From Candidatus Nyctobacter psychrophilus (GTDB lineage Bacteria > Vulcanimicrobiota > Vulcanimicrobiia > Vulcanimicrobiales > Vulcanimicrobiaceae), in assembly GCA_014305025.1 (NCBI GenBank), contig JACRTY010000003.1:1-36634 (forward strand): DNA of 36,634 bases, in the 5' to 3' direction. The notes beneath the pieces were generated by a model. That model saw only the letters and a program-made list of their open reading frames with translations, was not told the origin of the DNA and did not search any database. The translations under genes were made by a program, and so were the position numbers. Below, piece by piece: positions 1 through 7,880 of the stretch (the stretch's first letter is position 1; each line of letters starts with the position of its first letter).

Positions 1-406
1 GCTTACCTTACGCTAGGCGAGCGCCGCTTTTACACCACCTTCAGGACTCGGCCCGCTCGCCGTCCATTTGTGTGACAAGAACGGCGTCGATAGCATCGAA
101 GACTTTATCACATGGAAGTCGCAAATACTGAAACGCCACGCCCACATGGTGCTTGGACAAGAGACTGACGACGTGGACGCCATCGATACGGTATTGGGGT
201 GATTCGTTACCCCGCCTTTTCGCGTTAAAGGTATCCGGGTCTTATGGCCTTTACTTTGTCGCGGCCGCTCGGCGCGCGCCGTTACAAGCTGAGTGGCGGT
301 TCGTAAGCTTTACGGGGAAAACGCTCACTTGGGCCGAAGAGTTGGAACTCACGGTATGCCGAGATTGGCTTCGTGGTTCGAAACCGACGGTTTTGCGCCG
401 CGGTCC
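1..406. other. Left-edge region without a recognisable gene
   Basis: I could not assign a gene here. On the plus strand an open frame runs from 17 to a TGA at 200-202. Its translation looks fairly protein-like (it contains the stretch HLCDKNGVDSIEDFITWK) but it has no ATG near its beginning and is bounded upstream by a TAG at 14-16. A second open frame (153-422) overlaps the start of the ABC ATPase. Base use is less GC-rich and less regular than in the genes that follow. It may be the decayed tail of an older gene, or an intergenic region carrying the promoter of the ABC exporter operon. No clear -10/-35 pair or hairpin stands out. Confidence 0.3.
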
Positions 407-1396
407 ATGGATTCTATGGTGAAAGCGTCCCTTGATCGCTGCTCCGTGGCGCAAAACGGTTCTCCGGAACGGTCGCCTAGCGGTGCGCCGGCGCTCAGAG
501 TAGAACGCCTGGTCAAGCGGTACGGCGATTTCGTCGCTGTTGATGGGATTTCGCTTGCCGTTGAGAGAGGCGATTTCTTCGGCTTTCTAGGACCAAACGG
601 CGCCGGAAAGACGACGACCATCAATGCGGTGGTCGGACTGGCGACGATTACCTCGGGGAAGATCGAAGTCTTCGGACACGACAACGCCCGGCAGTGGCGT
701 GAGGCGCGGCGGCTGATTGGGCTTTCGCCTCAGGAATACAACTTCGATCGCTACCTTTCGATCCGGGACGTGCTGATCTATCAAGCGGGGTACTACGGTT
801 TGCGCGGACCCGCGGTGCGCGCGCGGGCCGACGTTCTGCTCGACAAGTTCGGACTTACATCGAAGGCAAACGAGACGTTCATCCGGCTCTCGGGCGGGAT
901 GAAGCGGCGTCTTACGTTGGCGCGCGCGCTCATCCATGAGCCGCCGCTGTTGATCCTCGATGAACCGACGGCCGGCGTCGACGTCGAGTTGCGGATCGAA
1001 CTGTGGGCGTTGCTGCGTGAACTCAATGCGAACGGAACGACGATCATCCTGACGACCCATTACCTCGAAGAAGCTGAGTCGTTGTGCAAAAACATCGCCA
1101 TCATCGAAGGCGGCAGACTCGTGGCGATGGACTCGACCGCGAAGCTGCTCGCGCGCCGCGGCAGCGCGACCCTGCGCGTCACCGTGGGTAATCCGCTGCA
1201 GGCAGTGTCGCCGGCGCTGGCAGCGCGCGGCGCACGCTACGACGCGCCGACGCGCACGTTGCAATTCGAAGGGATCGCACCCTCGGCGATCGCGCCGACC
1301 CTCGGGGAGCTCCAATCCGAGGGATACACGATCGAAGACGTTCAGTTTACGCGGTCCAGCCTGCAGGACGTGTTCCTCGACTTGGTTCGACGCTGA
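407..1396 (+). CDS. ABC transporter ATP-binding protein (ABC-2 exporter type)
   Basis: This is the nucleotide-binding subunit of an ABC-2 type export system, which hydrolyses ATP at the cytoplasmic face to drive the permease encoded next. Counted from ATG 407, it has Walker A GPNGAGKTT (about 62-70), Q-loop Gln near 109, signature LSGGM (161-165), Walker B LLILDEP (181-187) and the switch His in TTH near 218. The length of about 329 aa is normal for a DrrA/CcmA-like ATPase with a C-terminal extension. The start is uncertain: ATG 407 and ATG 416 are both possible, and neither has a strong ribosome-binding site. Longer in-frame starts exist (ATG 356, GTG 293), but the conserved domain only begins near residue 30. 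The stop overlaps the permease start as TGATG. The substrate cannot be told from sequence. Confidence 0.92.
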   Translation: MDSMVKASLDRCSVAQNGSPERSPSGAPALRVERLVKRYGDFVAVDGISLAVERGDFFGFLGPNGAGKTTTINAVVGLATITSGKIEVFGHDNARQWREARRLIGLSPQEYNFDRYLSIRDVLIYQAGYYGLRGPAVRARADVLLDKFGLTSKANETFIRLSGGMKRRLTLARALIHEPPLLILDEPTAGVDVELRIELWALLRELNANGTTIILTTHYLEEAESLCKNIAIIEGGRLVAMDSTAKLLARRGSATLRVTVGNPLQAVSPALAARGARYDAPTRTLQFEGIAPSAIAPTLGELQSEGYTIEDVQFTRSSLQDVFLDLVRR

Positions 1397-2175
1397 TGGA
1401 CGTGTGGGGATTTCGCAATCCGATCGGGCTGGCGACGCTCGTGCGCCGGGAATTGGTGCGCACCTACAAGGTCATCAATCAAGTGATCTGGCCCCCGATC
1501 ATCACGACGATCCTCTACGTGCTGGTCTTTGGACTGGGTCTCGGGAGCCGCGTGCAAAACGTGCAAGGCGTTCCGTACGCCGCCTTCTTGATTCCCGGAC
1601 TCATCATGCTGCAGGTGATCGATCAAACCTACGGTGAGTCGTCAAGTTCACTGTTTCAGGGACGGTTCATGAACTCGATCCAAGAGCTGCTCGTCGCACC
1701 GCTCTCGGCCGTCGAACTCGTCACCGGCTACATCGTCGCATCGGTCCTGCGTGCGATCCTGATCGCGCTGTTGATTCTCACGGTCGGCTTCATCATGGTG
1801 CGCACGGCGCCGCAAAACTGGGCCCTCTACTTCGGCATGACGATCCTGGTGTCGGCGCTCTTCGGCGCGATCGGCCTGATCTTCGGCCTGCTCGCCGAGA
1901 AGTTCGATCATATCGCCGTCTTTACGACCTTCGTCATCACGCCGCTGGTCTTCGTCGGCGGCGTGTTCACGTCGACGCAGTTCTTGCCGCCGCTCGTACG
2001 GCAGATTTCGCTATTCAACCCGATGTTCTACATGATCGACGCGTTCCGCTACGCGTTCACCGGCCGCAGCGACGTGCCGCTGGGGTTGTCGCTCGGCATC
2101 GTCGGGGGTCTGGCCGCCATTTCGCTCGGCATCGCGCTGCGCATGACGGCGACCGGCTACAAATTGCGCGTCTGA
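1396..2175 (+). CDS. ABC-2 type transporter permease
   Basis: This 259-aa integral membrane protein is the partner of the preceding ATPase. It begins with an amphipathic segment (RRELVRTYKVINQVIWPP), followed by about six hydrophobic helices. The last part (FVGGVFTSTQFLPP, then FNPMFYMIDAFRYAF) matches the conserved C-terminal region of ABC-2 membrane proteins such as DrrB, NodJ and KpsM-like exporters. ATG 1396 overlaps the ATPase stop by one base, and its own stop overlaps the next ATG at 2175, so the three genes are translationally coupled. Likely functions are export of a drug, lipid-linked or polysaccharide substrate, but there is no gene nearby that names the cargo. Confidence 0.9.
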   Translation: MDVWGFRNPIGLATLVRRELVRTYKVINQVIWPPIITTILYVLVFGLGLGSRVQNVQGVPYAAFLIPGLIMLQVIDQTYGESSSSLFQGRFMNSIQELLVAPLSAVELVTGYIVASVLRAILIALLILTVGFIMVRTAPQNWALYFGMTILVSALFGAIGLIFGLLAEKFDHIAVFTTFVITPLVFVGGVFTSTQFLPPLVRQISLFNPMFYMIDAFRYAFTGRSDVPLGLSLGIVGGLAAISLGIALRMTATGYKLRV

Positions 2176-2603
2176 TGCGTTCTAGCAGCATGATACGGCA
2201 CATGGTCTTGTTTCTCACCACCGTCGGCGTCGCGCTTGCGCTCGCCGGGATGGGAGCCGGTGCGCCGGCTTTGGGCGCAGCGTCGAGCCTGTCGCTGTCG
2301 CTCGGTCCGTGGACGGGCCCACAGCTCCCCGGCAGCATCCCCGAGACGCTGAAGTATCGTTTGACGGTCGGCGGCCGGCCCGGGGAAACCGTGGAGCTCC
2401 GGGCGGCCGACGTGCCTAAAGGGTGGGTCGCCACGTTCTGCACGGAGCACCTGTGTACACCGAACCACAGCCGCCTTACGCTCCCCGCCTCGCGCGTCAA
2501 GATCGTCGAGTTTCAGCTCGTGCCGCCTGACGCCGGAAGGGCGGCGCCCAAGGTGCGCGTTCTCGGCAGTAGCCGCGACGGTGAGGCGACGGCCACGACG
2601 TGA
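2175..2603 (+). CDS. Secreted protein of unknown function, in the ABC exporter operon
   Basis: This 142-aa protein has an N-terminal signal peptide (hydrophobic core MVLFLTTVGVALALAGMGAG, with likely cleavage after an Ala-Ala segment near residue 35). The mature part resembles a beta-sandwich: a segment on gradient-free 'VGGRPGETVELRAADVPKGW' followed by 'VEFQLVPPDA', reminiscent of NEW3/Ig-like domains in which a domain is said to carry 'P.GW' motifs. That resemblance is my inference. Two cysteines (FCTEHLC) could form a disulfide outside the cytoplasm. ATG 2175 overlaps the permease TGA, so it belongs to the exporter operon and may be an extracytoplasmic accessory subunit. The function is not known. 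Confidence 0.75.
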   Translation: MRSSSMIRHMVLFLTTVGVALALAGMGAGAPALGAASSLSLSLGPWTGPQLPGSIPETLKYRLTVGGRPGETVELRAADVPKGWVATFCTEHLCTPNHSRLTLPASRVKIVEFQLVPPDAGRAAPKVRVLGSSRDGEATATT

Positions 2604-2655
2604 TGCCGGCCCAGAGGGCAGGCGAGCGGGCGCAGGTTCCGGTAGACACCGGGGC

Positions 2656-3264
2656 ATGAAGAGCAGCGGCCGTGCCCATGCCCGCTGGTGGTGCGTCCTG
2701 AGCGTCGGCGCGCTGCTGACCTCCCTGTCGGGATGCCATATTCACAACACCATGCCGCCTGGGCCGCCCCCGTCAGGGTTGACCTTCAGTCCTCCAACGG
2801 GACCGACGGGCGCACTCCCGCTTACCGAAGCCTCGACGACGTTCAACGTTGCGGGCGGCGGCGCAACCGTGCCGCTTTCATCGCTCGGGCTCGGTGGTAC
2901 GCTGCAATACGCGGGAAACAACGTCTTTTCGGCCGCCGGCACCTTCACGCTTACGACGCTGACCCCGACGTCCGGTCCCGGCGCGAACGTGCCGAGCGCT
3001 CTCGTCTACTTCCAGGTGCAGTTGAACTCGACCGTAACCTTCAACGCGCCGTTCACGATCTCGCCGGTCGTCTTCCCCGCGTCATTTTCGACGAACGGCA
3101 TAACGTTTACCGAGACCTTATATAATCAAAACAACGGTGCGCCGATCGGTTCCCCCGTGCAGGGCGTCGTTAACGGCCAAAGCGTCAGCTTCGCCCCGCC
3201 GGGCAACGGCTCGTTCACGGCAACGGGAAACGTCGTGTACTTGGCGGTCGTCAGCGGCTCGTAA
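2656..3264 (+). CDS. Putative lipoprotein of unknown function
   Basis: The start is taken at ATG 2656 because it gives a clean lipoprotein signal: positive n-region (KSSGRAHARWW), hydrophobic core (VLSVGALLTSL) and lipobox LSGC with the lipidated Cys near residue 26. The mature region of about 177 aa is rich in Gly, Thr, Ser, Asn and Pro, starts with a Pro/Gly linker and contains alternating hydrophobic beta-strand patterns (FTISPVVFPASFSTNGITFT). This suggests an all-beta, surface-anchored domain. I recognise no family. It lies 52 bp after the secreted exporter-operon protein and probably shares its transcript. Its stop overlaps the stop of the convergent MBL hydrolase by 14 bp. Confidence 0.75.
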   Translation: MKSSGRAHARWWCVLSVGALLTSLSGCHIHNTMPPGPPPSGLTFSPPTGPTGALPLTEASTTFNVAGGGATVPLSSLGLGGTLQYAGNNVFSAAGTFTLTTLTPTSGPGANVPSALVYFQVQLNSTVTFNAPFTISPVVFPASFSTNGITFTETLYNQNNGAPIGSPVQGVVNGQSVSFAPPGNGSFTATGNVVYLAVVSGS

Positions 3265-4078
3265 AGAACGGGTTGTGCGCGCGCTCTTCGCCGATCGTTG
3301 ACGGCGGCCCATGACCGGGCATCACGACGGTCGCATCGTCGAGCGCAAAGAACTTCGTCCGTACGCTGTCTAAAATATCGCCATATGTGCTGCGATCGCC
3401 GGCCGCGCCGCCGACGCTTCCGGCGAACAACGTATCGCCGGTGAACAGCGTCGAGCGAAACAAGAATGACGACGACCCGTCCGTGTGCCCGGGCGTATGG
3501 AGCATGCGAATCGACGCGGCGTCACCAAACGGTAGTTCGTCGCCGTCGACGATCGGCAGCGCCTTCGCCGCCAGCGGCCCAATCGCAAAAGCATCCGCGC
3601 GATGCATCACGATCTGCGCGTCCGGAAAAGCCCGCGCAACGTCGGCCGTCGCATCGCAATGGTCCTCGTGCTTATGCGTGATGAGGATGTAGCGTAGCGC
3701 GTACGGACCCTCGGCAATCGCGTTCATGAGCGTCTGCGGTAGTCCCGCCGGATCGATCAGCGCCGCCGTCTTGCCGTCTTGGAGGAAGAAGAGGTAGCCG
3801 TTGGAGGGGTGCGGGTCGTGCGGATGGTGGCGCACGTACTCCGGCAGCGCAACGTCGGGATGCCAGCGTTGCGCGGCGGCATCGGCGAACTTACCGGGAT
3901 CGAGACGCAAAACGCGTGCGAGCGCGCGGGCTTCATCGTCGCTGGGGATTCCGTCGCCGCGCGTCCAATCGGAGATGCGCGCCGGCGCGAGACCCGTCGC
4001 ATTACCGAGCGCTTCGTCGTCGATCTCTACGCCGCGTTTGGCTTTGCGGAGAACGTCGGAGAAATCGTCTTCGAGCAT
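3251..4078 (-). CDS. MBL-fold metallo-hydrolase with N-terminal XRE-like HTH domain
   Basis: This 275-aa protein joins a short helix-turn-helix domain to a glyoxalase II-like metallo-beta-lactamase domain. Residues about 10-70 contain a Cro/XRE-like pattern (DEALGNATGLAPARISDWTR, then SDDEARALARVLRLDPGKF). The hydrolase part has HKHEDH (135-140), HTPGHTDG with His 198, GDTLF with Asp 215 and PGHGP with His 256, which are all the ligands expected for a two-metal site. Start ATG 4078 is chosen because the HTH begins directly after it. The longer frame to 4141 has no support. It is divergent from trxB, with 62 bp between the starts. Hydrolase activity on a thioester or similar is likely. Whether the HTH binds DNA, for instance the shared promoter, is unknown. 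Confidence 0.88.
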   Translation of the reverse strand: MLEDDFSDVLRKAKRGVEIDDEALGNATGLAPARISDWTRGDGIPSDDEARALARVLRLDPGKFADAAAQRWHPDVALPEYVRHHPHDPHPSNGYLFFLQDGKTAALIDPAGLPQTLMNAIAEGPYALRYILITHKHEDHCDATADVARAFPDAQIVMHRADAFAIGPLAAKALPIVDGDELPFGDAASIRMLHTPGHTDGSSSFLFRSTLFTGDTLFAGSVGGAAGDRSTYGDILDSVRTKFFALDDATVVMPGHGPPSTIGEERAHNPFFTSR

Positions 4079-4140
4079 ATCAGTGTCCGCTTCGGGAATT
4101 TGAAACCGCGGACCCTGCCGGGCCGGTTGAAGGCGTCGCA

Positions 4141-5109
4141 ATGGAACGCCTCATCGTCATCGGCTCGGGGCCGGCCGGACTGACCGCCGCCGTGTATGCT
4201 GCGCGAGCGAACCTTGCGCCGCTCGTCTTCGCCGGCTATCAGTACGGGGGTCAACTGATGTTTACGACCGAGGTCGAGAACTACCCCGGTTTTCCCTCCG
4301 GCGTGCTCGGGCCCGAGTTGATGGAGAGTTTCCGCGCCCAAGCGCAACGTTTCGGCGCCAAGATCCAAAACGTCGACGTGACGCAAGTCGACTTCACGCA
4401 GCGGCCCTTGCGCGTGTGGACGGGCCAGATCGTCTTCGAAGCCGAGAGCGTCATCGTTGCGACCGGCGCCAGCGCACGCTGGCTCGGCGTCCCGGGCGAG
4501 GCGGCTCTGCGCGGGCGCGGCGTTTCGACGTGCGCGACCTGCGACGGCGCGTTCTTCAAGGACAAGACAATCGTCGTGGTCGGCGGCGGCGACTCCGCGA
4601 TGGAAGAGGCCATCTTTTTGACGCGGTTCGGTTCGCACGTGACCGTGCTCCACCGGCGGGACACGCTGCGCGCGAGTAAAATCATGGCCGACCGCGCCCG
4701 CGCGCATCCGAAGATCACATTCGCGTTCAACGTCGCCGTCGCAGAAGTACGCGGCGACCACGCGCTGCAATCGCTCGTCGTACGCGATACGGTGACGGGC
4801 GCCACGTCGGAACTTGCAGCCGATGCGCTGTTCATTGCGATCGGGCACGATCCGAATACGGCGGTGTTCGAAGGGCAACTCGACCGCGACGCGCACGGCT
4901 ACGTCCTGTCGCCCGACGGCGTGCACACGAACGCTACGGGCGTCTTCGTCGCGGGGGACGTGTATGATATTCGCTACAAGCAGGCCGTCACGGCCGCCGG
5001 CATGGGCTGTCGCGCGGCACTGGAGGCCGAGCGTTATCTCGAAGAACGCGACGCCGAACGCGCCTTGGCGGAACGCACGCCGGCCGAGCCGGCGGCGGCG
5101 AGCCGATAA
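4141..5109 (+). CDS. trxB: Thioredoxin reductase (NADPH)
   Basis: This FAD enzyme transfers electrons from NADPH to thioredoxin in the cytoplasm. The 322-aa product has the N-terminal FAD motif GSGPAGLTAA (8-17), the redox-active CATC at 131-134 followed by DGAFF, the NADPH-binding GGGDSAMEEA, and the C-terminal FAD motif GDVYDIRYKQAVTAAGMGC. Length and order are those of the low-molecular-weight TrxB family. ATG 4141 begins exactly at the beta strand leading into the FAD motif. The upstream MBL gene is divergent, so the two share a 62-bp regulatory gap. The last 76 bp overlap the 3' end of the convergent acetyltransferase. Confidence 0.95.
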   Translation: MERLIVIGSGPAGLTAAVYAARANLAPLVFAGYQYGGQLMFTTEVENYPGFPSGVLGPELMESFRAQAQRFGAKIQNVDVTQVDFTQRPLRVWTGQIVFEAESVIVATGASARWLGVPGEAALRGRGVSTCATCDGAFFKDKTIVVVGGGDSAMEEAIFLTRFGSHVTVLHRRDTLRASKIMADRARAHPKITFAFNVAVAEVRGDHALQSLVVRDTVTGATSELAADALFIAIGHDPNTAVFEGQLDRDAHGYVLSPDGVHTNATGVFVAGDVYDIRYKQAVTAAGMGCRAALEAERYLEERDAERALAERTPAEPAAASR

Positions 5110-5645
5110 CGATACTCGTCGCTGACGACGCCTTTGATGTAATCCGCGCCGACGAGCGTTTCTACGCGCTCGAATCCGAGGCGCTCCGCTAACGCAACGG
5201 AACGCACGTTGCGCGTGTCGATGAACGCCTCGACCGGCGTACCGGGTACGTGCGCGTGCAGATAGACGAGCACGGCGCTGCACGCTTCGAAGGCCCAACT
5301 CCGGCCCCAAGCGGCGGATCCGAAGACGTATCCCATGACGGCTCGCCGAGCGTTGCGCGAAATGCTCGTTTCGACCGTTCCGAACGGCGTCTCGGGCTGG
5401 TCGCGACCAGCCACCGCCCAATTCCACCAACGCTCGGCGTCGTCAGGAGGTCCGGCGGAGGTGCGTCGGTAGCGCGCTTCAAGGTCGACCACGGCGGTCG
5501 GTGGTCTTTCAGGGATGAAATCGTAGACGGCCGGATCGCGCAGCGCGGCGAACAGCGCGGGCGCGTGTTCGGGGCCAAGCGGCTGCAGGATGAGCCGCTC
5601 GGTGAAGAGCGGCTGCGGGTGGCGGTCAAGGGCCCAGGGCGGCAC
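5034..5645 (-). CDS. GNAT family N-acetyltransferase
   Basis: This is probably a RimJ/RimL-like acetyltransferase that uses acetyl-CoA. The 203-aa product contains TERLILQPLGPEHAPALFAA near residue 15, typical of the N-terminus of this group. Further on are a central GYVFGSAAWGRSWAFEA segment corresponding to the acetyl-CoA loop region, and ANVRS-like DTRNVRSVALAERLGF near 143-158, the classic C-terminal GNAT helix. GTG 5645 is chosen because a GGAG lies about nine bases upstream and the family start motif follows soon after. It overlaps the end of the epimerase gene by 20 bp, implying coupling. The 3' end lies antisense to the last 76 bp of trxB, an unusually long convergent overlap, and its final 20 residues are Ala/Ser/Arg-rich. 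The substrate is unknown. Confidence 0.85.
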   Translation of the reverse strand: MPPWALDRHPQPLFTERLILQPLGPEHAPALFAALRDPAVYDFIPERPPTAVVDLEARYRRTSAGPPDDAERWWNWAVAGRDQPETPFGTVETSISRNARRAVMGYVFGSAAWGRSWAFEACSAVLVYLHAHVPGTPVEAFIDTRNVRSVALAERLGFERVETLVGADYIKGVVSDEYRYRLAAAGSAGVRSAKARSASRSSR

Positions 5646-6471
5646 GCAATGCGGCTCCGATGGTCTCGTAACGGAAGCGATATCCGGTGGCGAGCGTCCG
5701 TTCCGGTAAGACGCGTTGCCCGCGCACGACGACCTGGGCGCCTTCGCCCAGCATGGCGCGCAGGGCAAAGGCCGGAACGGGGAAGATCGCCGGGCGGCGT
5801 ACGGTACCGGCCAGCGCCTGCGTGAATTCTGCATTGCGCACCGGATTCGGCGCCGTCGCATCCAGCACGCCGTCCACTCCGTCGATCGCGTGCAGGTAGA
5901 TGCCGATTTGGTCCTCGAGCGCGACCCAGGAGTACCACTGCTTGCCGTCGCCGACCCGTCCGCCACCGCCGATGCGGAAGATCGGCAGCAGCTTTGCGAG
6001 CGCGCCACCATCTCGTCCGAGCACGATGCCGGTCCGTACTTTAGTGACCCGCATGCCGTACGCGACGGCGCGGTCGGCTTCCGCTTCCCACGCCGCGCAG
6101 ACCTCCGCCAGAAAATCGGTGCCCGGCGGACTGGATTCGGTGAACGTTGCGTCCTCGCTCGTGCCGTAATAACCGATCGCCGAAGCGGAAACGTAGGCCC
6201 GCGGCTTGCGCTCGAGGTGCGCGAACCCGTCAACGATGGCGCGCGTACCATCGACGCGGCTGGCTCGGATCGCGCGTTTAGCATCGGCCGTCCAGCGCTG
6301 GGCCACGGGCTCGCCGGCGAGGTTCACGACGACGTCGGCGCCATCGCAGGCCGAGACGGCCGCGGCCGGTTCACGCGTGGACGCCGTCGTTACCGCCTCG
6401 CCGCGCTGCCGCAAGGCTGCCACCAGCGGCCGCCCGATGAAACCCGACGCGCCCAACACCGTGACGTTCAT
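5626..6471 (-). CDS. TIGR01777 family NAD(P)-dependent epimerase-like protein (YfcH-like)
   Basis: This 281-aa extended short-chain dehydrogenase-like protein has the Rossmann motif GASGFIG (8-14) and VVNLAGEPVAQRWT near residue 48, diagnostic for the TIGR01777/SulA-YfcH group. It also has SASAIGYYG (with the Tyr of the catalytic region), VRTGIVLGRDGGAL and a C-terminal DUF1731-like segment (PVPAFALRAMLGEGA followed by RVLPERTLATGYRFRY). The reaction of this family is not well established. ATG 6471 starts just before the Rossmann strand. It is followed by the GNAT gene, which overlaps it by 20 bp, and preceded by pepP on the same strand with a gap of 19 bp. Confidence 0.93.
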   Translation of the reverse strand: MNVTVLGASGFIGRPLVAALRQRGEAVTTASTREPAAAVSACDGADVVVNLAGEPVAQRWTADAKRAIRASRVDGTRAIVDGFAHLERKPRAYVSASAIGYYGTSEDATFTESSPPGTDFLAEVCAAWEAEADRAVAYGMRVTKVRTGIVLGRDGGALAKLLPIFRIGGGGRVGDGKQWYSWVALEDQIGIYLHAIDGVDGVLDATAPNPVRNAEFTQALAGTVRRPAIFPVPAFALRAMLGEGAQVVVRGQRVLPERTLATGYRFRYETIGAALRAALGP

Positions 6472-6490
6472 GGGGCCACCCCCGCCGTTA

Positions 6491-7849
6491 TCACGTTACG
6501 GAACGGACGAGCACTCCCGAACCGACGATCGCTTCGAGCGCGTCGACATCTTTGGGAATGTCTCCCGTGAGATTCTCGGGCTCCCCGGCCGTACACAGGA
6601 TGTCGTCTTCGATGCGCACGCCGATGCCTTTCCACCGGTCGGGCACGTCGGCGTCGGGCCGCACGTACAGCCCCGGCTCAACCGTCACCACCATGCCGGG
6701 TTCGAATTTGCGAAACGTTTTCTCGGCTTCGGTATAGCGCCCGACGTCGTGAACGTCGATGCCGATATAGTGGCCGGTCCGGTGCGGATAAAATTTGGAA
6801 TACTCTTCCTTCTCGATGATTTCGTCGATGGCGCCGGAAAGCAATCCGAGATCGCGCAGCCCCTCGGTCAACGTGCGGACCGCGGCGCGGTGGTACGCAT
6901 CGACCGGGCGGCCCGGCCGGACCTCCTCGATGCCCGCCACCTGGGCCCGCAGCACGAGGTCATAGATGGCGCGTTGTTCGGGTGTGAAACGACCGCTGAC
7001 GGGCCACGTGCGCGTCACGTCGCTGGCGTAGAGGTCGACCTCGGCTCCGCTGTCTACGAGCACCAGATCGCCGTCGCGCAGCCGATCACGATTGGTATTG
7101 TAGTGAAGTATCGTTGCATTGGAACCGCCGGCGACGATGGAGGGATACGCGACGTCTTGCGCACCGGCGGCTCGGTATTCGTACTCGATGATCGCTTCGA
7201 GTTCGTACTCCCACAGGCCCGGGCGCGTCGCCCGCATGGCGGCCTCGTGGCCGGCGCGTGAAGCCGCTGCCGCGCGGCGCATGAGCGCGATCTCGTCGTC
7301 ACTCTTGTGAAGCCGCATCTCGTGTAGGATATTCCCCGGTTCGACGTACGAACGCGGAGCGGTTCCTCCGCGACGAACGGTGTGGCGCGCGGCCTTGACC
7401 GCGGTGATGACCGTGCGGTCCATCTCGTCGTTCACTCCCAGTCCATAATACAGCGCGGGTGAACCGACGAGGAGATCGGGGAGGCGTTTGGGCAACTCTG
7501 CGATCGGATACGCCGCCGTTACGCCGAATTGCCCGGGCGCTGCTTCCACGCCGACCCTCCGGCCGGTCCATATCTCCGCCTCGGGATCACGCTCGCGCAG
7601 AAAGAGGACGCTCGGTTCTTTTTCATTTCGTGGAGCCAGGACGAGAACGGCTTCGGGCTCGGTGAAGCCGGTCAAGTAATAGAAATCGGAGTTCTGCCGG
7701 TACTCATACTCCGTGTCTGCATTGCGCGAGGCGTGGCGCGCGGCCGGAATCACGGCAACGCCGTCACCGAGAGCGTGGGCGAAGGCGTCGCGGCGAGATC
7801 CATACGGGGTCGTCATACGGTACAGTTCGCGCGCGACGGGTTGCGTCAT
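6491..7849 (-). CDS. pepP: Xaa-Pro aminopeptidase (M24B)
   Basis: This enzyme removes N-terminal residues ahead of proline, using a dinuclear metal centre. The 452-aa product has the N-terminal creatinase-like domain (EYRQNSDFYYLTGFTEPEAV, about 49-68) and the pita-bread catalytic domain. Metal ligands can be placed at Asp 266 and Asp 277 (VLVDSGAEVDLYASDVTRTW), His 360 (RTGHYIGIDVHD), Glu 391 (VTVEPGLY) and Glu 414 (VRIEDDIL). A start at the second Met (residue 12, MTTPYGSRRDAF) is equally plausible. It is cytoplasmic, with no signal peptide. It follows the small secreted protein gene by 31 bp and precedes the epimerase gene, so these minus-strand genes are probably co-transcribed. Confidence 0.95.
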   Translation of the reverse strand: MTQPVARELYRMTTPYGSRRDAFAHALGDGVAVIPAARHASRNADTEYEYRQNSDFYYLTGFTEPEAVLVLAPRNEKEPSVLFLRERDPEAEIWTGRRVGVEAAPGQFGVTAAYPIAELPKRLPDLLVGSPALYYGLGVNDEMDRTVITAVKAARHTVRRGGTAPRSYVEPGNILHEMRLHKSDDEIALMRRAAAASRAGHEAAMRATRPGLWEYELEAIIEYEYRAAGAQDVAYPSIVAGGSNATILHYNTNRDRLRDGDLVLVDSGAEVDLYASDVTRTWPVSGRFTPEQRAIYDLVLRAQVAGIEEVRPGRPVDAYHRAAVRTLTEGLRDLGLLSGAIDEIIEKEEYSKFYPHRTGHYIGIDVHDVGRYTEAEKTFRKFEPGMVVTVEPGLYVRPDADVPDRWKGIGVRIEDDILCTAGEPENLTGDIPKDVDALEAIVGSGVLVRSVT

Positions 7850-7880
7850 GCCAACGGTCGCGCGCGGTTCGATGAACGGA

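Noticed and set aside
587..1315. A 242-codon minus-strand frame opposite the ABC ATPase
   Set aside because: It is a shadow of the ATPase gene with an Arg/Gln-rich composition and no motif.
3118..3312. A short minus-strand frame between the lipoprotein and MBL genes
   Set aside because: It overlaps both well-supported genes, has no recognisable motif, and both strands are already explained.
4027..5430. A 467-codon open frame on the minus strand opposite trxB
   Set aside because: It is rich in Arg, Ala and His without any domain, and lies antisense to a clear thioredoxin reductase. Such frames are common opposite genes in GC-rich DNA.
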